In this document: piece after piece, positions 26,435 to 36,843 of the stretch
How the letters are laid out: every line of letters starts with the position of its first letter
How positions within the stretch are numbered: the stretch's first letter is position 1
Assembly: GCF_003966655.1 (NCBI RefSeq)
Contig: NZ_AP018795.1
Coordinates: 1,753,501-1,817,500 of the forward strand
Length of the DNA stretch: 64,000 nucleotides
Origin: Acidithiobacillus ferridurans
GTDB taxonomy: Bacteria; Pseudomonadota; Gammaproteobacteria; Acidithiobacillales; Acidithiobacillaceae
Reading direction: 5' to 3'
Program-made: the position numbers and the translations under genes
Notes under the pieces: generated by a model
Database searches by the model: none
Told to the model about the DNA's origin: nothing
What the model saw: the letters and a program-made list of their open reading frames with translations, nothing else

Positions 26435-27851
26435 TGAAACCGCTCATACAGCGGGGAACGGAGCGATACCGCTGCCTGCCCGTTGCGCAGGTGGTGGATC
26501 CCATGCCCACCAGCCAACGCTACGCGGGACGGGAAATCCGGCAGAATTTGTTGTTTGCCGGTGATTCCCCGTCCTCTCCCGGGACTTTCGTAGCAACGGG
26601 GCAGCGGATACCCACAGTGGCCTTGCACCACTGGTCCGCCGCAAAGCATGGGCGATCGGCGCGACGAGTACTCCTCTATTCTCATGACACCTTTGGCCTT
26701 GGCCATTTACGGCGGAATCTGGCCATTGTCGAGCACCTCATGCAGCGTAAACCGCCTTTTTCCGGGATGCTGCTGACCGGTTCCCCCATGGCCGGCTCCT
26801 GGCCGATGCCGATCGGCCTGGAGGTGCGAGCCATCCCTCCCGTCATCAAGGTTGGTGCCGAGGAATATGCGGCCAGGGACCCTTCCTCCAGCTTCGAGGT
26901 GGTCAAGGCACAGCGCGAGGCGGCGATCCTGGACGCCCTTGCCTCCTACCGACCCGACTTCTTCCTGGTCGATCATGCCCCAGCGGGAATGAAAGGGGAG
27001 CTTTTGTCGGCGCTGCGGTTCATCCGGGAGGAGATGCCGGCGACCCGCACCGTGTTGGGGCTGAGGGACGTCATCGACAGCCCTGAGACCGTGCGCCAGG
27101 TTTGGCAGGCACAAGGCATCTACGAGTTGCTGGAAAGGGAATATGACCAGATCCTGGTTTACGGCAGTCGCCACCTGTTCGACGTGGTGAGTGCCTACAA
27201 GCTTTCACCGAAGGTGGCGGCCAAAGTGCGCTACTGCGGTTATGTCGCCCGCACGGGCCTGCACGGCGTTCCGGGCGTGCTGGTGGCACCGTCGGGTTTG
27301 CCGGTGGTTCTCGTTACCGTCGGCGGCGGCGGCGATGGATATGCCTTGGTTGATGCCTATCTTGAGGCCTTGCGCCGGATTCCACAGAACACGGTGCACA
27401 GCATCGTCGTTCCCGGGCCGCTCATGCCGCCGGACCAGTATCAGACGCTGGCCAGGATTGCTGCTCAGCGCCCGGACATCCAGATTATCCCCTATACCAC
27501 CGAACTCGTGGGCTTGCTGCACATGGCTGATCTGGTGGTGGCGATGGGGGGTACAACACCACCGCGGAGATCCTTGCCGCCAGGAAGTCGGCCATCCTGG
27601 TGCCACGCTCGACACCGCGCATGGAGCAATGGCTTCGCGCAACGACGTTGAGCCAGCTCGGGCTCGTGTGGATGATCCAGCCCGAGGAAGACCTGGTCGA
27701 CCGACTGGTGGAGCTGGTGCCGGCCGCCGTTGCCGGCGACCGTCCGTCGGGAAAGCAGTGGGATACCGTGGACCTGGGGGGCGTTCACCGCGTTGCCGAG
27801 GTGCTGGAAGAGATGCTCCATCCCGGCGCGAGCACGGAGGTATCCCTATGA
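26434..27851 (+). CDS. Predicted glycosyltransferase (COG4671/GT28-like), with a frameshift
   Basis: About 472 residues when corrected. N-terminal 'LLYSHDTFGLGHLRRNLAI' and a C-terminal 'VVAMGGYNTTAEILAARKSAILVPR' acceptor/donor loop as in MurG-like enzymes. The frame breaks at a run of six G (27546-27551); a seventh G joins the two parts exactly at MGG-YNTTAE. ATG 26434 follows AGGAGG and overlaps the previous stop; the end overlaps the next ATG (ATGA). Role: sugar transfer in assembly of the exported glycan; substrate unknown. Confidence 0.8.
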
Positions 27852-29110
27852 CGGCGACAACCCCGACAGTAGGTTATGTACTGAAGCGCTATCCGCGCCT
27901 TTCGGAAACTTTTATCCTCAACGAAATGCGCGCACTCGAGCGTCTGGGTACCCCCCTGCACATCTTTTCGCTCCTGCGGCCCGAGGACGCCCCCCGGCAT
28001 CCCACGGTTTCCGAGGTCCGGGCGACCGTAACCTATCTTCCCCTCACCTGGCCCCGGATCATTTTTGCGGTAGCCAAGGGCCATGCCGTCGTGGCAGCCC
28101 GGGCACCGCTACGCTACCTGCATGCCACCGGGCTCGCGTTGTGGTGGTCTCTCCGTACCCGTCGGCCACTGAGCGTCGGGAAACAGTTTCTGCGTTCCGG
28201 TTATGTGGCGCATGGTTGTCTGCAGAACAACGTTCAACACCTCCACGCCCACTTCGCCAATGCACCCGCCACGGTCGCTCGCCTGGCCGGGGTCATGTGC
28301 AATATTCCCTACAGCTTCACAACGCACGCCAAGGATCTCTACCTGACCCCCCAGGAAGCCATGCGCCGACGGATCAAGTCGGCGCATTTCGTCCTCACCT
28401 GCACCCGCTACAATGTCGAATACCTGCGCGGTTTTCTGCCGCGCCAGGACTGGGACAAAATTCATCTCGTCTACCACGGTATCGATCTCGCGGCCTTTCC
28501 TCAGGGTGATTCTTTTGCGGGTTTTCCGCCGGGGGAAAATGCCGATCTGCCCTTGATCCTTTCGGTGGGTCGCCTCGTCCCCAAAAAAGGGATGCGGGAC
28601 CTGGTTACCGCTTGCCACCTGCTGCACAGCCGGGGGATTGCCTTTCGCTGCGTCATCATCGGTGAAGGCCCGTTGCGCCAGGAACTGGAGAGCCACATCG
28701 CCGAGCTGGGCCTGACGGCTATGGTAACCCTGCCGGGCGCCATGGCTCATGACCGCCTCCTGGCATTTTACGGACAAGCAACCGTTTTCGCTCTCGCCCC
28801 TCATGTAACGGAGGACGGAGACCGGGACGGCATCCCCAACGTCCTTGCGGAAGCCATGGCGGCTGGCACGCCCGTGGTCTCCACCGCGGTTTCGGGTATC
28901 CCCGAATTGATCGAAGACGGCCGTACCGGGCTGCTGGTACCGCCGCGGGACCCGGTGGTGTTGGCCGACACCCTGGAACGAGTGCTTGTCGACGCGCCGC
29001 TGCGGCGCCGCCTCGCGACGGCGAGCCGGGGCAAGATAGAGGAGCGCTTCGAATGCTGGGAGACCGCCAAGGCCCTGCGCGCCCTATTCGTGCAGAGTGT
29101 GCAGCCATGA
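27848..29110 (+). CDS. Glycosyltransferase family 4 (WcaL/colanic-acid type)
   Basis: 420 residues, two Rossmann-like domains. 'YPRLSETFILNEMRALE' at the N-terminus is the hallmark of the WcaL-like branch; the donor-site pattern 'PNVLAEAMAAGTPVVSTAVSGIPELI' with the E-x7-E arrangement is at about 335-360. ATG 27848 overlaps the preceding stop and the end overlaps the next gene by 4 bases, so expression is coupled. Confidence 0.88.
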   Translation: MTATTPTVGYVLKRYPRLSETFILNEMRALERLGTPLHIFSLLRPEDAPRHPTVSEVRATVTYLPLTWPRIIFAVAKGHAVVAARAPLRYLHATGLALWWSLRTRRPLSVGKQFLRSGYVAHGCLQNNVQHLHAHFANAPATVARLAGVMCNIPYSFTTHAKDLYLTPQEAMRRRIKSAHFVLTCTRYNVEYLRGFLPRQDWDKIHLVYHGIDLAAFPQGDSFAGFPPGENADLPLILSVGRLVPKKGMRDLVTACHLLHSRGIAFRCVIIGEGPLRQELESHIAELGLTAMVTLPGAMAHDRLLAFYGQATVFALAPHVTEDGDRDGIPNVLAEAMAAGTPVVSTAVSGIPELIEDGRTGLLVPPRDPVVLADTLERVLVDAPLRRRLATASRGKIEERFECWETAKALRALFVQSVQP

Positions 29111-30350
29111 ATATCGTATACCTGTGTGCGGATCGCGGTATTCCCGTCCTCGGGGACAAGGGGGCGTCAGTGCATGTGCGGGAATTTACCACCGCGCTCG
29201 CACGCGCCGGGCACGAGGTCACGCTACTCTGCGCCACGCAGGGGGAGGGGAATCCTTACCCACCGGCGCGGCTGATCGAGTTGCCGCCCGACGCCGATCC
29301 CACAGAGATCCGTAACGAGGGGGAAAGGCTGGGAATCGGGCAGGGGGAATATGACCAGACGATGCGCCGGGAGGTCGACAAGCTGATCTGCGACCGCCGG
29401 CTCGCGGCGCGCGCCCTGGATGCCTTGGATGCGGCAGGTGTACGCCCGGATGCGCTCTATGAGCGTTATGCGCTCTTTCATCGCTCCGGCGGCGACCTCG
29501 CCAGCGCTCTGAGGGTGCCTTACGTGCTGGAAGTGAACGCGCCGCTGGTCTACGAGCAGGAGCGTTTTCGGGGATTACGGTTGAAGGCCATGGCGGAGGA
29601 TGCGGAAGTCACGGCCTTCCAACGGGCCGACCATATCGTGGCCGTGTCAGAGGCCGTTCGTGAGCACGTGCTGTCCCGGCAGGTGCCGGTGAATCGCGTG
29701 ACGGTGCTACCCAACGGGGTGGATATCCGCTGTTTCCATCCGCAAGCGGATGGACAGTGGATTCGCACACGCCATGGGCTCCATGGGCGACCGGTCATCG
29801 GCTTCGTGGGCAGCCTGAAGCCCTGGCATGGCCTGGATTTTCTGCTCGACGCCTTTATGCTGGTCAGCCGACAGTGGCCGGAGGCCGTGCTGTTGGTAGT
29901 GGGTGAAGGTCCCGGCAGCGCCGCCCTCCAGTCCCGTGCGACGGAAAACGGTCTCGCTGGCAAGGTCATCATGACCGGGCGCGTACCCCACGAAGATATC
30001 CCCGGCTACCTTGCCGCCATGGACCTTACGGTAGCGCCCTACCTCCCCCAGGACGGGTTCTATTTCTCGCCCCTCAAAGTGGTGGAATCGCTGGCAGTCG
30101 GACGGCCCGTGGTGGCGCCTCGAATCGGCCAGTTACCCAGCCTGATCGAGGATGGCGTGACCGGTCTGCTCTTCCCGCCGGGGGACCTTGCGGCCTGTGT
30201 CGGCTGCATCCTCACCCTGGTGAACGGGCCGTCGCGGCGGCAGGCCATGGGGCACCGTGCCGGCGAGGCGGCAGGGGGATCTTCGGCTGGGACAAAACCG
30301 CCCGGCAGGTGACGGAGATCATCGCCGCCCTGCGATCCGGGCCGATGTGA
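29107..30350 (+). CDS. Glycosyltransferase family 4, with a frameshift near the end
   Basis: About 414 residues when corrected. N-terminal 'DKGASVHVREFTTALARAGHEV' and C-terminal 'GFYFSPLKVVESLAVGRPVVAPRIGQLPSLI' identify GT-B fold family 4. In the raw frame the end reads into an unrelated tail and stops at 30312; adding one G to the run at 30274-30278 gives GIFGWDKTARQVTEIIAAL and a TGA at 30348-30350 overlapping the next ATG, exactly like the other junctions of this operon. That coupling supports the corrected reading. Confidence 0.85.
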
Positions 30351-32179
30351 TGGATGCGGTGATGGACCAGAGGCAACCCCCCTTCTCCCTTTGGGAACTG
30401 CGCCGGTTTCTGCGTCCGCACTGGGCGGCGCTGTCCGGTGCGGCTCTGGCGATGACGGTGCGGGCCATGGTGTTGCTGGTCATTCCCTGGCCCTTGAAGT
30501 TCGTCATCGACAGCGTAATTTCCCAGAAACCTTTGCCTGTCTGGCTTGCCGGTTTCCTGCCGGATCCCCTCGGCCATCGCGTGGCACTGCTGGATGTCCT
30601 GGGGATGGTCATGCTCCTGTTCGCCGTGGCCGACTCTGCGCTGGCCTACGCCGGGGGCCGCCTGCTGTTGCGTGTGGGGCAACGTGCCGTTTTCGATATC
30701 CGACGCAGCCTCTTCGCCCATCTGCAGCGGCTTTCGCTGGCTTTTCATCGCCGTCAGAAGAGCGGGGATCTCATGGCCCGGCTCGGCGGCGATATTCAGA
30801 CCCTTCAGGACTTTGTCGTGTCGGTGGGAACGGGGCTCTTTGCCCACCTGCTCACCATCGTCGGCATGGCCGGGATCATGCTCGCCATCGACTGGCGCTA
30901 CGCCCTGGTGGTGATAGCATCCGTCCCCTTGCTCCTGGTGATCACCCAGCGTCACACCCGGCGCCTCAAGCAGGCGTTCCGCCTGGCGCGGCGGAAAGAA
31001 GGCGAATTGTGGAGCATGGCGCAGGAAAGCATCGCCGGCATCCCTGTCGTCCAGGCGTACGGCCGGGAATCCTTTGAGGAAAACCGCTTTCGCGAACGCG
31101 CCGAACGAAGCCTGGATGCAGCGCTGGAAGCCAACGAACTGCAAATGCGTTTTACCCCCCTGGTGGGCGGCCTGGTAGCCGCAGCCGTGGGGATAGCGGT
31201 CTGGTACGGCGCCTCCCAGGTGTTGGCTGGGCGCATCACGACGGGCGAATTGCTGGTTTTTCTCGCCTACCTGCGCGGCATGGCGGCGCCTCTGCGTCAG
31301 TTCGCCAAGATGGCCGGAACCGTCAGCAAGGCGACGGTGGCGGCCGAACGCCTCGGGGATATCTTCGCCGAAGAACCCGATATCCGGGACGCCCCGAACG
31401 CCGTGCCTCTGCCATCCTGTACCGGTGCGCTGGAGTTTCGCTCCGTTTCCTTCGGTTACCAGACTGGTGAACCGGTGCTGAAGGATATCTCCTTCTGTGT
31501 GGATTCCGGCCGGACGGTGGCTCTGGTGGGCACTACGGGCGCCGGTAAAAGCACGCTGGTGAGCCTCATTCCCCGCTTCCACGATCCCGTAGAAGGCCGG
31601 GTCCTGCTGGATGGACGAGATCTGCGCGATCTGAAAGTCGCCTCTGTCCGCGACCAAATCGCCCTGGTCCTGCAGGAACCGCTCCTCTTCCACGGCACCA
31701 TCTGGGAGAACATCGCCTACGGTCGCGCTGGTGCGGGGCGCGAAGAGGCCATTGCCGCAGCGCTGGCGGTTGGCCTCCATGACCTCATCGGGGGCCTGCG
31801 CGATGGCTACGACACCCTGGTCGGAGAGCGTGGGGCGTCGCTGTCCGGTGGGCAGCGGCAATGTGTCTCCATTGCCCGGGCCATGTTGCGGGATGCGCCT
31901 ATCGTCATCCTCGACGAGCCTACCAGCGGGCTGGACACCTTCTCCGAGCGTCGCGTGCTGGAGGCATTGAATCGCCTCACCACTGGCCGCACCACCCTGG
32001 TCATCGCCCACCGTCTGGCGACCATCGCGGCCGCCGACCGAATACTGGTTCTCGAACACGGCCGCATCATTCAGGACGGCACCCATGAGCAGCTTCTCGC
32101 GCAAGGGGGCCAATATGCCCGGCTCTGGCAGCAGGGTTACGACAAATCATCCATGAGCATCACGCAGGAGGCAGTATGA
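30350..32179 (+). CDS. ABC exporter, fused membrane and ATPase domains (MsbA-like)
   Basis: 609 residues: six membrane helices (about 20-310), then an ATPase with GTTGAGKST, Q-loop, signature LSGGQRQ, VILDEPTSGLD and H-loop AHRLA. As a homodimer it would flip or export a glycan or lipid-linked precursor. ATG 30350 overlaps the corrected stop of the previous gene; 4-base overlap with the dehydrogenase gene. Its place among glycosyltransferases argues for glycan export rather than drug efflux. Confidence 0.88.
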   Translation: MDAVMDQRQPPFSLWELRRFLRPHWAALSGAALAMTVRAMVLLVIPWPLKFVIDSVISQKPLPVWLAGFLPDPLGHRVALLDVLGMVMLLFAVADSALAYAGGRLLLRVGQRAVFDIRRSLFAHLQRLSLAFHRRQKSGDLMARLGGDIQTLQDFVVSVGTGLFAHLLTIVGMAGIMLAIDWRYALVVIASVPLLLVITQRHTRRLKQAFRLARRKEGELWSMAQESIAGIPVVQAYGRESFEENRFRERAERSLDAALEANELQMRFTPLVGGLVAAAVGIAVWYGASQVLAGRITTGELLVFLAYLRGMAAPLRQFAKMAGTVSKATVAAERLGDIFAEEPDIRDAPNAVPLPSCTGALEFRSVSFGYQTGEPVLKDISFCVDSGRTVALVGTTGAGKSTLVSLIPRFHDPVEGRVLLDGRDLRDLKVASVRDQIALVLQEPLLFHGTIWENIAYGRAGAGREEAIAAALAVGLHDLIGGLRDGYDTLVGERGASLSGGQRQCVSIARAMLRDAPIVILDEPTSGLDTFSERRVLEALNRLTTGRTTLVIAHRLATIAAADRILVLEHGRIIQDGTHEQLLAQGGQYARLWQQGYDKSSMSITQEAV

Positions 32180-33479
32180 AGCACATCGCAGTCATTGGTG
32201 TCGGATATGTTGGGTTGACGACCGCGGCCTGCCTGGCCGAGTTAGGGCACCACGTCACAGGAGTGGACATGGACGAAGGGAAGATCGTCCTGCTGCGTCA
32301 GGGCCAGATCCCCTTCATTGAACCAGAGCTTCCTGAACTGGTGGAACGGAACGTCCGGGCCGGTCGCCTCGATTTCACTACCTCTTACCAGGAAGCCATG
32401 CAGCATGCAGATATGGCCTTCATCTGCGTCGGCACGCCGCCGACTCCCAGCGGGCATGCCGACATGAGCCAAGTGGAAGAGGCCGCCCGGCAGGTCGCCC
32501 TCGCGGCGACGCAGTCCCTTGTTGTCGTCCTCAAGAGCACCACCCCTCCCGGCGGGAACGCGGAGCGCGTGGCCGCTATCCTGGCAAACCATCTGTCGCC
32601 GGGAATCGATGCCCCACTGGTCGTCAACCCCGAATTCCTCCGCGAAGGGTCGGCGGTATATGACACCTTCCACCCGGATCGTGTCGTGATCGGTGCCTGG
32701 GATGCCGCGGCTGCGGAAAGGGTGGCGGCGTTGTATGCCCCCTTGCGCTGCCCGGCCTTGTTGACGGACCCAGCCAGCGCCCAACTCACCAAATACGCCT
32801 CCAACGCCTTCCTGGCCACCAAAATCTCGTTTATCAACGAGATATCCCGTATTGCCGAGCGGGTAGGGGCCAATATCCATGCCATTGCCCAAGGCATGGG
32901 GTTCGACGAGCGCATTGGCGCCGAATTCCTGGAGTCCGGCCTTGGCTACGGAGGCTCCTGCTTCCCCAAGGACGTCCTGGCCCTCTCCGCCATTGCGGAA
33001 CAGCAGGGGTATTATTCACAATTTCTGCATGCGGTCACGGACATCAACGCCGGCCAGTGCCGCCTCGCGGTGGAAAAACTCGGCGATGCGCTGGGGGGTT
33101 CCATGGTAAGGCGGTATGCGTTCTCGGGCTGGCTTTCAAACCACAGACCGACGACGTGCGCGAGTCACCTGCCTTGTCCGTGATTTCCATGCTTTGCCAG
33201 CAGGGCGCCGTTGTCCAGGCCTATGACCCGGCCGCCATATCTACCGCGCAAAAAGTGCTGCCGCCCCATGCCGCCCTGGAATATTGCGCCGACGCCTATG
33301 CCGCGGCGCGGGGTTGTCATGCCGTCCTGATCGCCACCAACTGGCCGGAATTTCGCAGCCTCGACTGGTCGCGCGTCCACGCTTCGATGGCGGGTAAGGC
33401 GGTCATGGACGGTCGTGGGCTGCTTTCACCGGATGAGATGCGCGGGATGGGGTTCGAATATCTGGCCTTCGCCAACTAG
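32176..33479 (+). CDS. ugd: UDP-glucose 6-dehydrogenase, with a frameshift
   Basis: About 434 residues when corrected. N-terminal NAD domain (IGVGYVGLTTAACLAELGH), catalytic 'GYGGSCFPKD' with the active Cys, 'NPEFLREGSA', and a C-terminal UDP-binding domain ('VLGLAFKPQTDDVRESPAL'). Oxidises UDP-glucose to UDP-glucuronate. The frame breaks at a run of six G (33093-33098); a seventh joins DALGG to FHGKAVCVLGL. Supplies the substrate for the epimerase at 22370. Confidence 0.88.
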
Positions 33480-33521
33480 GCACCCACCGGCGTTATCATT
33501 TTCACAGGAGAGGCTCAATCC

Positions 33522-34364
33522 ATGCATATCCGCCGCAGGAAGCTCCTGGCCCTGGTCATGCTGGTCGTCTGTTACGCGGAATGCGGCCAGTCCGCGTATG
33601 CCCAGCCGTGGATTCCCCCGGCGGGGTCCGGGAAAATCAAGACGACGGTGAGATTTTATCACTCCGACCGCCTCTTCCCCAAGACTTCATTCAGCAGCAG
33701 CACCACCCCAACCCATTCAAAGCTTTCGGAGACGCAATTCCGTATCGACGGTGAGCAAGGGATCGGGCAGGGCTGGGCGCTGGTTTATCAACTGCGCGCC
33801 GCCCTGCTCACCAAATCCAAACCGAAGGCGTCCTATTCCGCAGGAGGGTTGCAGGATCAACAGATCGGCGTCTCCTATGGATTGCGACAGCGTGCGCACT
33901 TCGCCGACGCCATTACGGTCAACGCGATCATTCCCACCGGGCGGACATCGACCATTCCCCAGCTCGGGACCGGCGCCCTGGCCGTCGAACCGGATTACGA
34001 AGTGGGAGTAGAACATAATTTCGGGTCCCGGTTGGCCTACGCTGGTCTTTCCGTTGGCCCGCGTATCTACGTCAGGGATGGCGTGACGCAGATACGGGCC
34101 TCGGCGGTGGTGGGCGTCGGCCTCATCCGGCGCCTCACCGTCATCGGTACGCTGTTTTTTTCCAAAACGCTGGCCAGTAACGCGCTCGCGGTCAGCACAA
34201 CCCCTAACGCCTCAGAATTCTACAATATATTGCGAGGTGGTGTCGGGCTCGAATACGCCGTTACCAAAAACGTGCGGCCGGTCATCGCCTACCAGATGGA
34301 TCTGGCGGGTCAGAGCATCCATGCCGGCAGCAGGCTGGTGGCCGGTGTTTCCTGGCGTTATTAA
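33522..34364 (+). CDS. Predicted outer-membrane beta-barrel protein
   Basis: 280 residues with a signal peptide (LLALVMLVVCYAECG..., cleavage near AYA-Q), then alternating polar/hydrophobic strands with aromatic girdles and a C-terminal strand ending WRY, as needed for barrel insertion. ATG follows AGGAG. Directly after ugd; may be the outer-membrane part of the glycan system, which is inference from position. Distantly similar in layout to the barrel at 35021. Confidence 0.7.
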   Translation: MHIRRRKLLALVMLVVCYAECGQSAYAQPWIPPAGSGKIKTTVRFYHSDRLFPKTSFSSSTTPTHSKLSETQFRIDGEQGIGQGWALVYQLRAALLTKSKPKASYSAGGLQDQQIGVSYGLRQRAHFADAITVNAIIPTGRTSTIPQLGTGALAVEPDYEVGVEHNFGSRLAYAGLSVGPRIYVRDGVTQIRASAVVGVGLIRRLTVIGTLFFSKTLASNALAVSTTPNASEFYNILRGGVGLEYAVTKNVRPVIAYQMDLAGQSIHAGSRLVAGVSWRY

Positions 34365-34375
34365 AAGCCCCGGAC

Positions 34376-35044
34376 ATGAAGAACATCCTGTTTTTGTTGC
34401 GGCACGGTGAGACCGAATGGAATCGCAGCGGACGTTATCAGGGCCGCAGCGACCCGGAGCTCACGCCCAACGGCGAAACGCAGGCGCGGAAGGTTGCGGA
34501 ACACCTTACGCGCCAGAACCTCGCCGCCATTGTGGTTAGTCCGCTGCGGCGGGCGTATGTCACTGCAAGTATCGTCGCAGAACACCTGGGCCTACCCATC
34601 ACCACGGATGAGCGGCTGGTGGAGATGGGCTACGGCGACTGGGAAGGCTTGCAGCAAGCAGAGATCAAGACGCGGTGGCCCGAGTTGTTGCGCCGCTGGA
34701 AAAAGGCCCCCGACGAGGTGGCTCCTCCGGGTGGGGAGTCCCTTTCCGATCTTCAGCGCCGCGTACGCTCCTTCCTCCAGGACACCGCCGCAGGACCTGG
34801 ACCGATCCTGGCCGTTACCCATGCAGGGGTGATCAGGACCGCGGTCCTTGAAATCCGGCGCGAACCGCTGGGCAAATTCCGCCAGGTGCAAATCGCGAAC
34901 GGCTCCCTCACCGCCATCCATTGGCAGGACGGCCGCCTCAGCCTCGCCGATGGTCCGTGGGTCGGCGAAGATGGTATTTATTCAAGAATCTGCACGGATC
35001 CAGAAAGATCCGGAAACCAGTTAAAAGACGACCTGGGCGCCTAG
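34376..35044 (+). CDS. Histidine phosphatase family protein (phosphoglycerate mutase-like)
   Basis: 222 residues. Catalytic LLRHGETEWN at 8-17, second His in THAGVIR, 'GRSDPELTPNGETQA' and 'EMGYGDWEGL' place it in the histidine phosphatase branch 1 with alpha-ribazole phosphatase/GpmB-like enzymes. Eleven bases after the barrel gene, so possibly the last gene of the glycan operon. Overlaps the convergent gene by 24 bases; substrate unknown. Confidence 0.85.
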   Translation: MKNILFLLRHGETEWNRSGRYQGRSDPELTPNGETQARKVAEHLTRQNLAAIVVSPLRRAYVTASIVAEHLGLPITTDERLVEMGYGDWEGLQQAEIKTRWPELLRRWKKAPDEVAPPGGESLSDLQRRVRSFLQDTAAGPGPILAVTHAGVIRTAVLEIRREPLGKFRQVQIANGSLTAIHWQDGRLSLADGPWVGEDGIYSRICTDPERSGNQLKDDLGA

Positions 35045-35806
35045 GCCAACACCGTAATTCGCGCTGCCATTAGATAACCCTTTGTCTGCGTAGATCTGAA
35101 TACCACTACCGGCGCGCGTGACGTTGTAGTTCCAGGCAAAAACGATGTCTGCCGGACCAGCATAACCCGGCTGCTCGGATTCGGAACCAGAAAACATCGC
35201 TGTAAGGATGTTGCGCGGCGTGGCAACAAAGCTGGAGCCCATATCATAGGTCCAGATATTGTGCAGATTACCGCCGGCAGGATTGCCCACGAAACGGTAG
35301 CCCAGATGGGCGAATGGAAAGATGCGGGTGCCAATCGTCTCGTCCAGGCCTACGCCGATCTCGTAATCGTTGCGCCCGGTGCCCAATCCATTGGTGGCCG
35401 ACGCCGTAGCAAGCTTGACCTTGGCATAGGGCACCACTGCGGGCAAAAGACCGGTTCTCTGGTAAACCGTGTAGTGTGCGGATAACCAGATGTCACCCAG
35501 ACCGCTCGCGTTATTCCGGGTTTGTATCGTGCCAGAGCGGTGGACAATACCCCCACCCGTGAGCCGCGCCCCCTGTGGCAATCCGGAAACGGAGATGTAG
35601 GGAGCCATCAACTTGAGACGCAGATCCCGATTTCGAAACTGGAAATAGGTAGCATCGTAAAAAATGTTGATATGGCTGCCCGTTCCGAAAGTCCCCTGGT
35701 AGTACGAAGGCACATTGCCCAAAGTGAAACGGGGAGCCGCATGCGCAACTGTCACTACTGCCCACGAGGACAGGATGCCCATTCCTACCAATGATCGAAA
35801 CCGCAT
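35021..35806 (-). CDS. Predicted outer-membrane beta-barrel protein
   Basis: 261 residues from ATG 35806, which follows GGAGG at 5 bases; longer readings lack a site. Signal peptide (SLVGMGILSSWAVVTVAHA-A), then amphipathic strands and a C-terminal 'GLGAQVVF' with terminal Phe, typical of barrels. No ligand can be named. Monocistronic by the look of its surroundings. Confidence 0.72.
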   Translation of the reverse strand: MRFRSLVGMGILSSWAVVTVAHAAPRFTLGNVPSYYQGTFGTGSHINIFYDATYFQFRNRDLRLKLMAPYISVSGLPQGARLTGGGIVHRSGTIQTRNNASGLGDIWLSAHYTVYQRTGLLPAVVPYAKVKLATASATNGLGTGRNDYEIGVGLDETIGTRIFPFAHLGYRFVGNPAGGNLHNIWTYDMGSSFVATPRNILTAMFSGSESEQPGYAGPADIVFAWNYNVTRAGSGIQIYADKGLSNGSANYGVGLGAQVVF

Positions 35807-35971
35807 GCAATCCTCCTGTTCCTCTGAAATTGGGTGCGAATGAATCATCTGGAAATCAATTTTTGAATATGCGGGAATTATGCCCACAAGTTCGGCAAGG
35901 AACAAGAATGGGTGTTGCGGGGCGCCGAGGGCGCACCGCGACAAAGCTCGGGCGCCAGAAATCGCTGGTTC

Positions 35972-36783
35972 CTATGCCGGCAGTAGGATGACCAGCTTGA
36001 GATCGGTGCTGGTCGCTGGCAACAACGTGCACTGTTCATAGACCACCTGCCCGTGCTGTGGATGCTGGAAAACCCGTCTGCCACCCTCCCGTTCGACGAC
36101 ATCCTGTGCAGCCCAGAGCTGAGCAAAAATCGGACTGTTTTGCTGAAGATGCTCGATTTGACGGGCCATTTGCGGATCGTCCAGGTGCTTACCCACATCC
36201 GCGCGAAATTCCGCGATGATCCGCCGGGTGCGGCCTTCCCAGTCGGCGACAAAACTGCGCGCCGTGGGATTCAGCAGGAGGAATTCCAGCAAGTTAGGGG
36301 GAGGTTTGCCCGGTGTCGGGGGTTGGTCCATCCAGCCGACAAAATGCGCTGCCGCGGCCGTGTTCCAGGCGATCGCATTCCAATAGCGATCCAGTACATA
36401 GGCAGGAGTGTCCAGGGCCTGCACGATCCGCAGTACGGTATGCGGAGGCTGGGTATGGGCTTTATCGGCAGTGGGATCAGCACGGCCGGCCAGATCAAAC
36501 AGGTAGGCGCGTTCCGCTTCGGAGAGTTGCAGCGTTTGACTCAGGCGGTCCAGCACGGCAGTGGAGGGCTGTACGGGGCGGCCTTGCTCTATCCAGGTAA
36601 CCCAGGTGCTGCTGATTCCACAGAGGAGGGCCAGCTCCTCACGGCGCAAACCCTGGGTGCGTCGTCGCCCCTGTATGCTGAGGCCCGCCTGCTGCGGGGT
36701 GACTTTTCCGCGGTGACGGCGGACGAAGGCGCCGAGAAGGGGAGCGTTGCCGGTCACTTCTTGACCGGCAGTCTGGTTTCCAT
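35972..36783 (-). CDS. HTH transcriptional regulator with MmyB-like ligand domain; start uncertain (possible frameshift)
   Basis: About 270 residues. XRE-type helix-turn-helix 'RRTQGLRREELALLCGISSTWVTWIEQGRP' split over about 30-60, then an MmyB-like domain (AYVLDRYWNAIAWNTAA..., NLLEFLLLNPTARSF). The best ribosome binding site (AGGAG) serves ATG 36783, but that frame ends after nine codons (METRLPVKK); the long frame can start at GTG 36757, whose GTGA overlaps that stop. One added base there would fuse METRLPVKK directly to VTGNAPLLG. Divergent from the methyltransferase gene, which it may control. Confidence 0.75.
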
Positions 36784-36803
36784 GCTTTTCTCCTGGATGC
36801 AAT

Positions 36804-36816
36804 ATAAGATTCTTAT
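36804..36816. promoter_or_regulatory. Palindrome ATAAGA-T-TCTTAT in a divergent promoter region
   Basis: Perfect 6-1-6 dyad 21 bases upstream of the HTH gene start. Possible autoregulatory site; inference from position only. Confidence 0.35.
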
Positions 36817-36843
36817 CTGTGGTAGAAAATATACCAGTATAAA

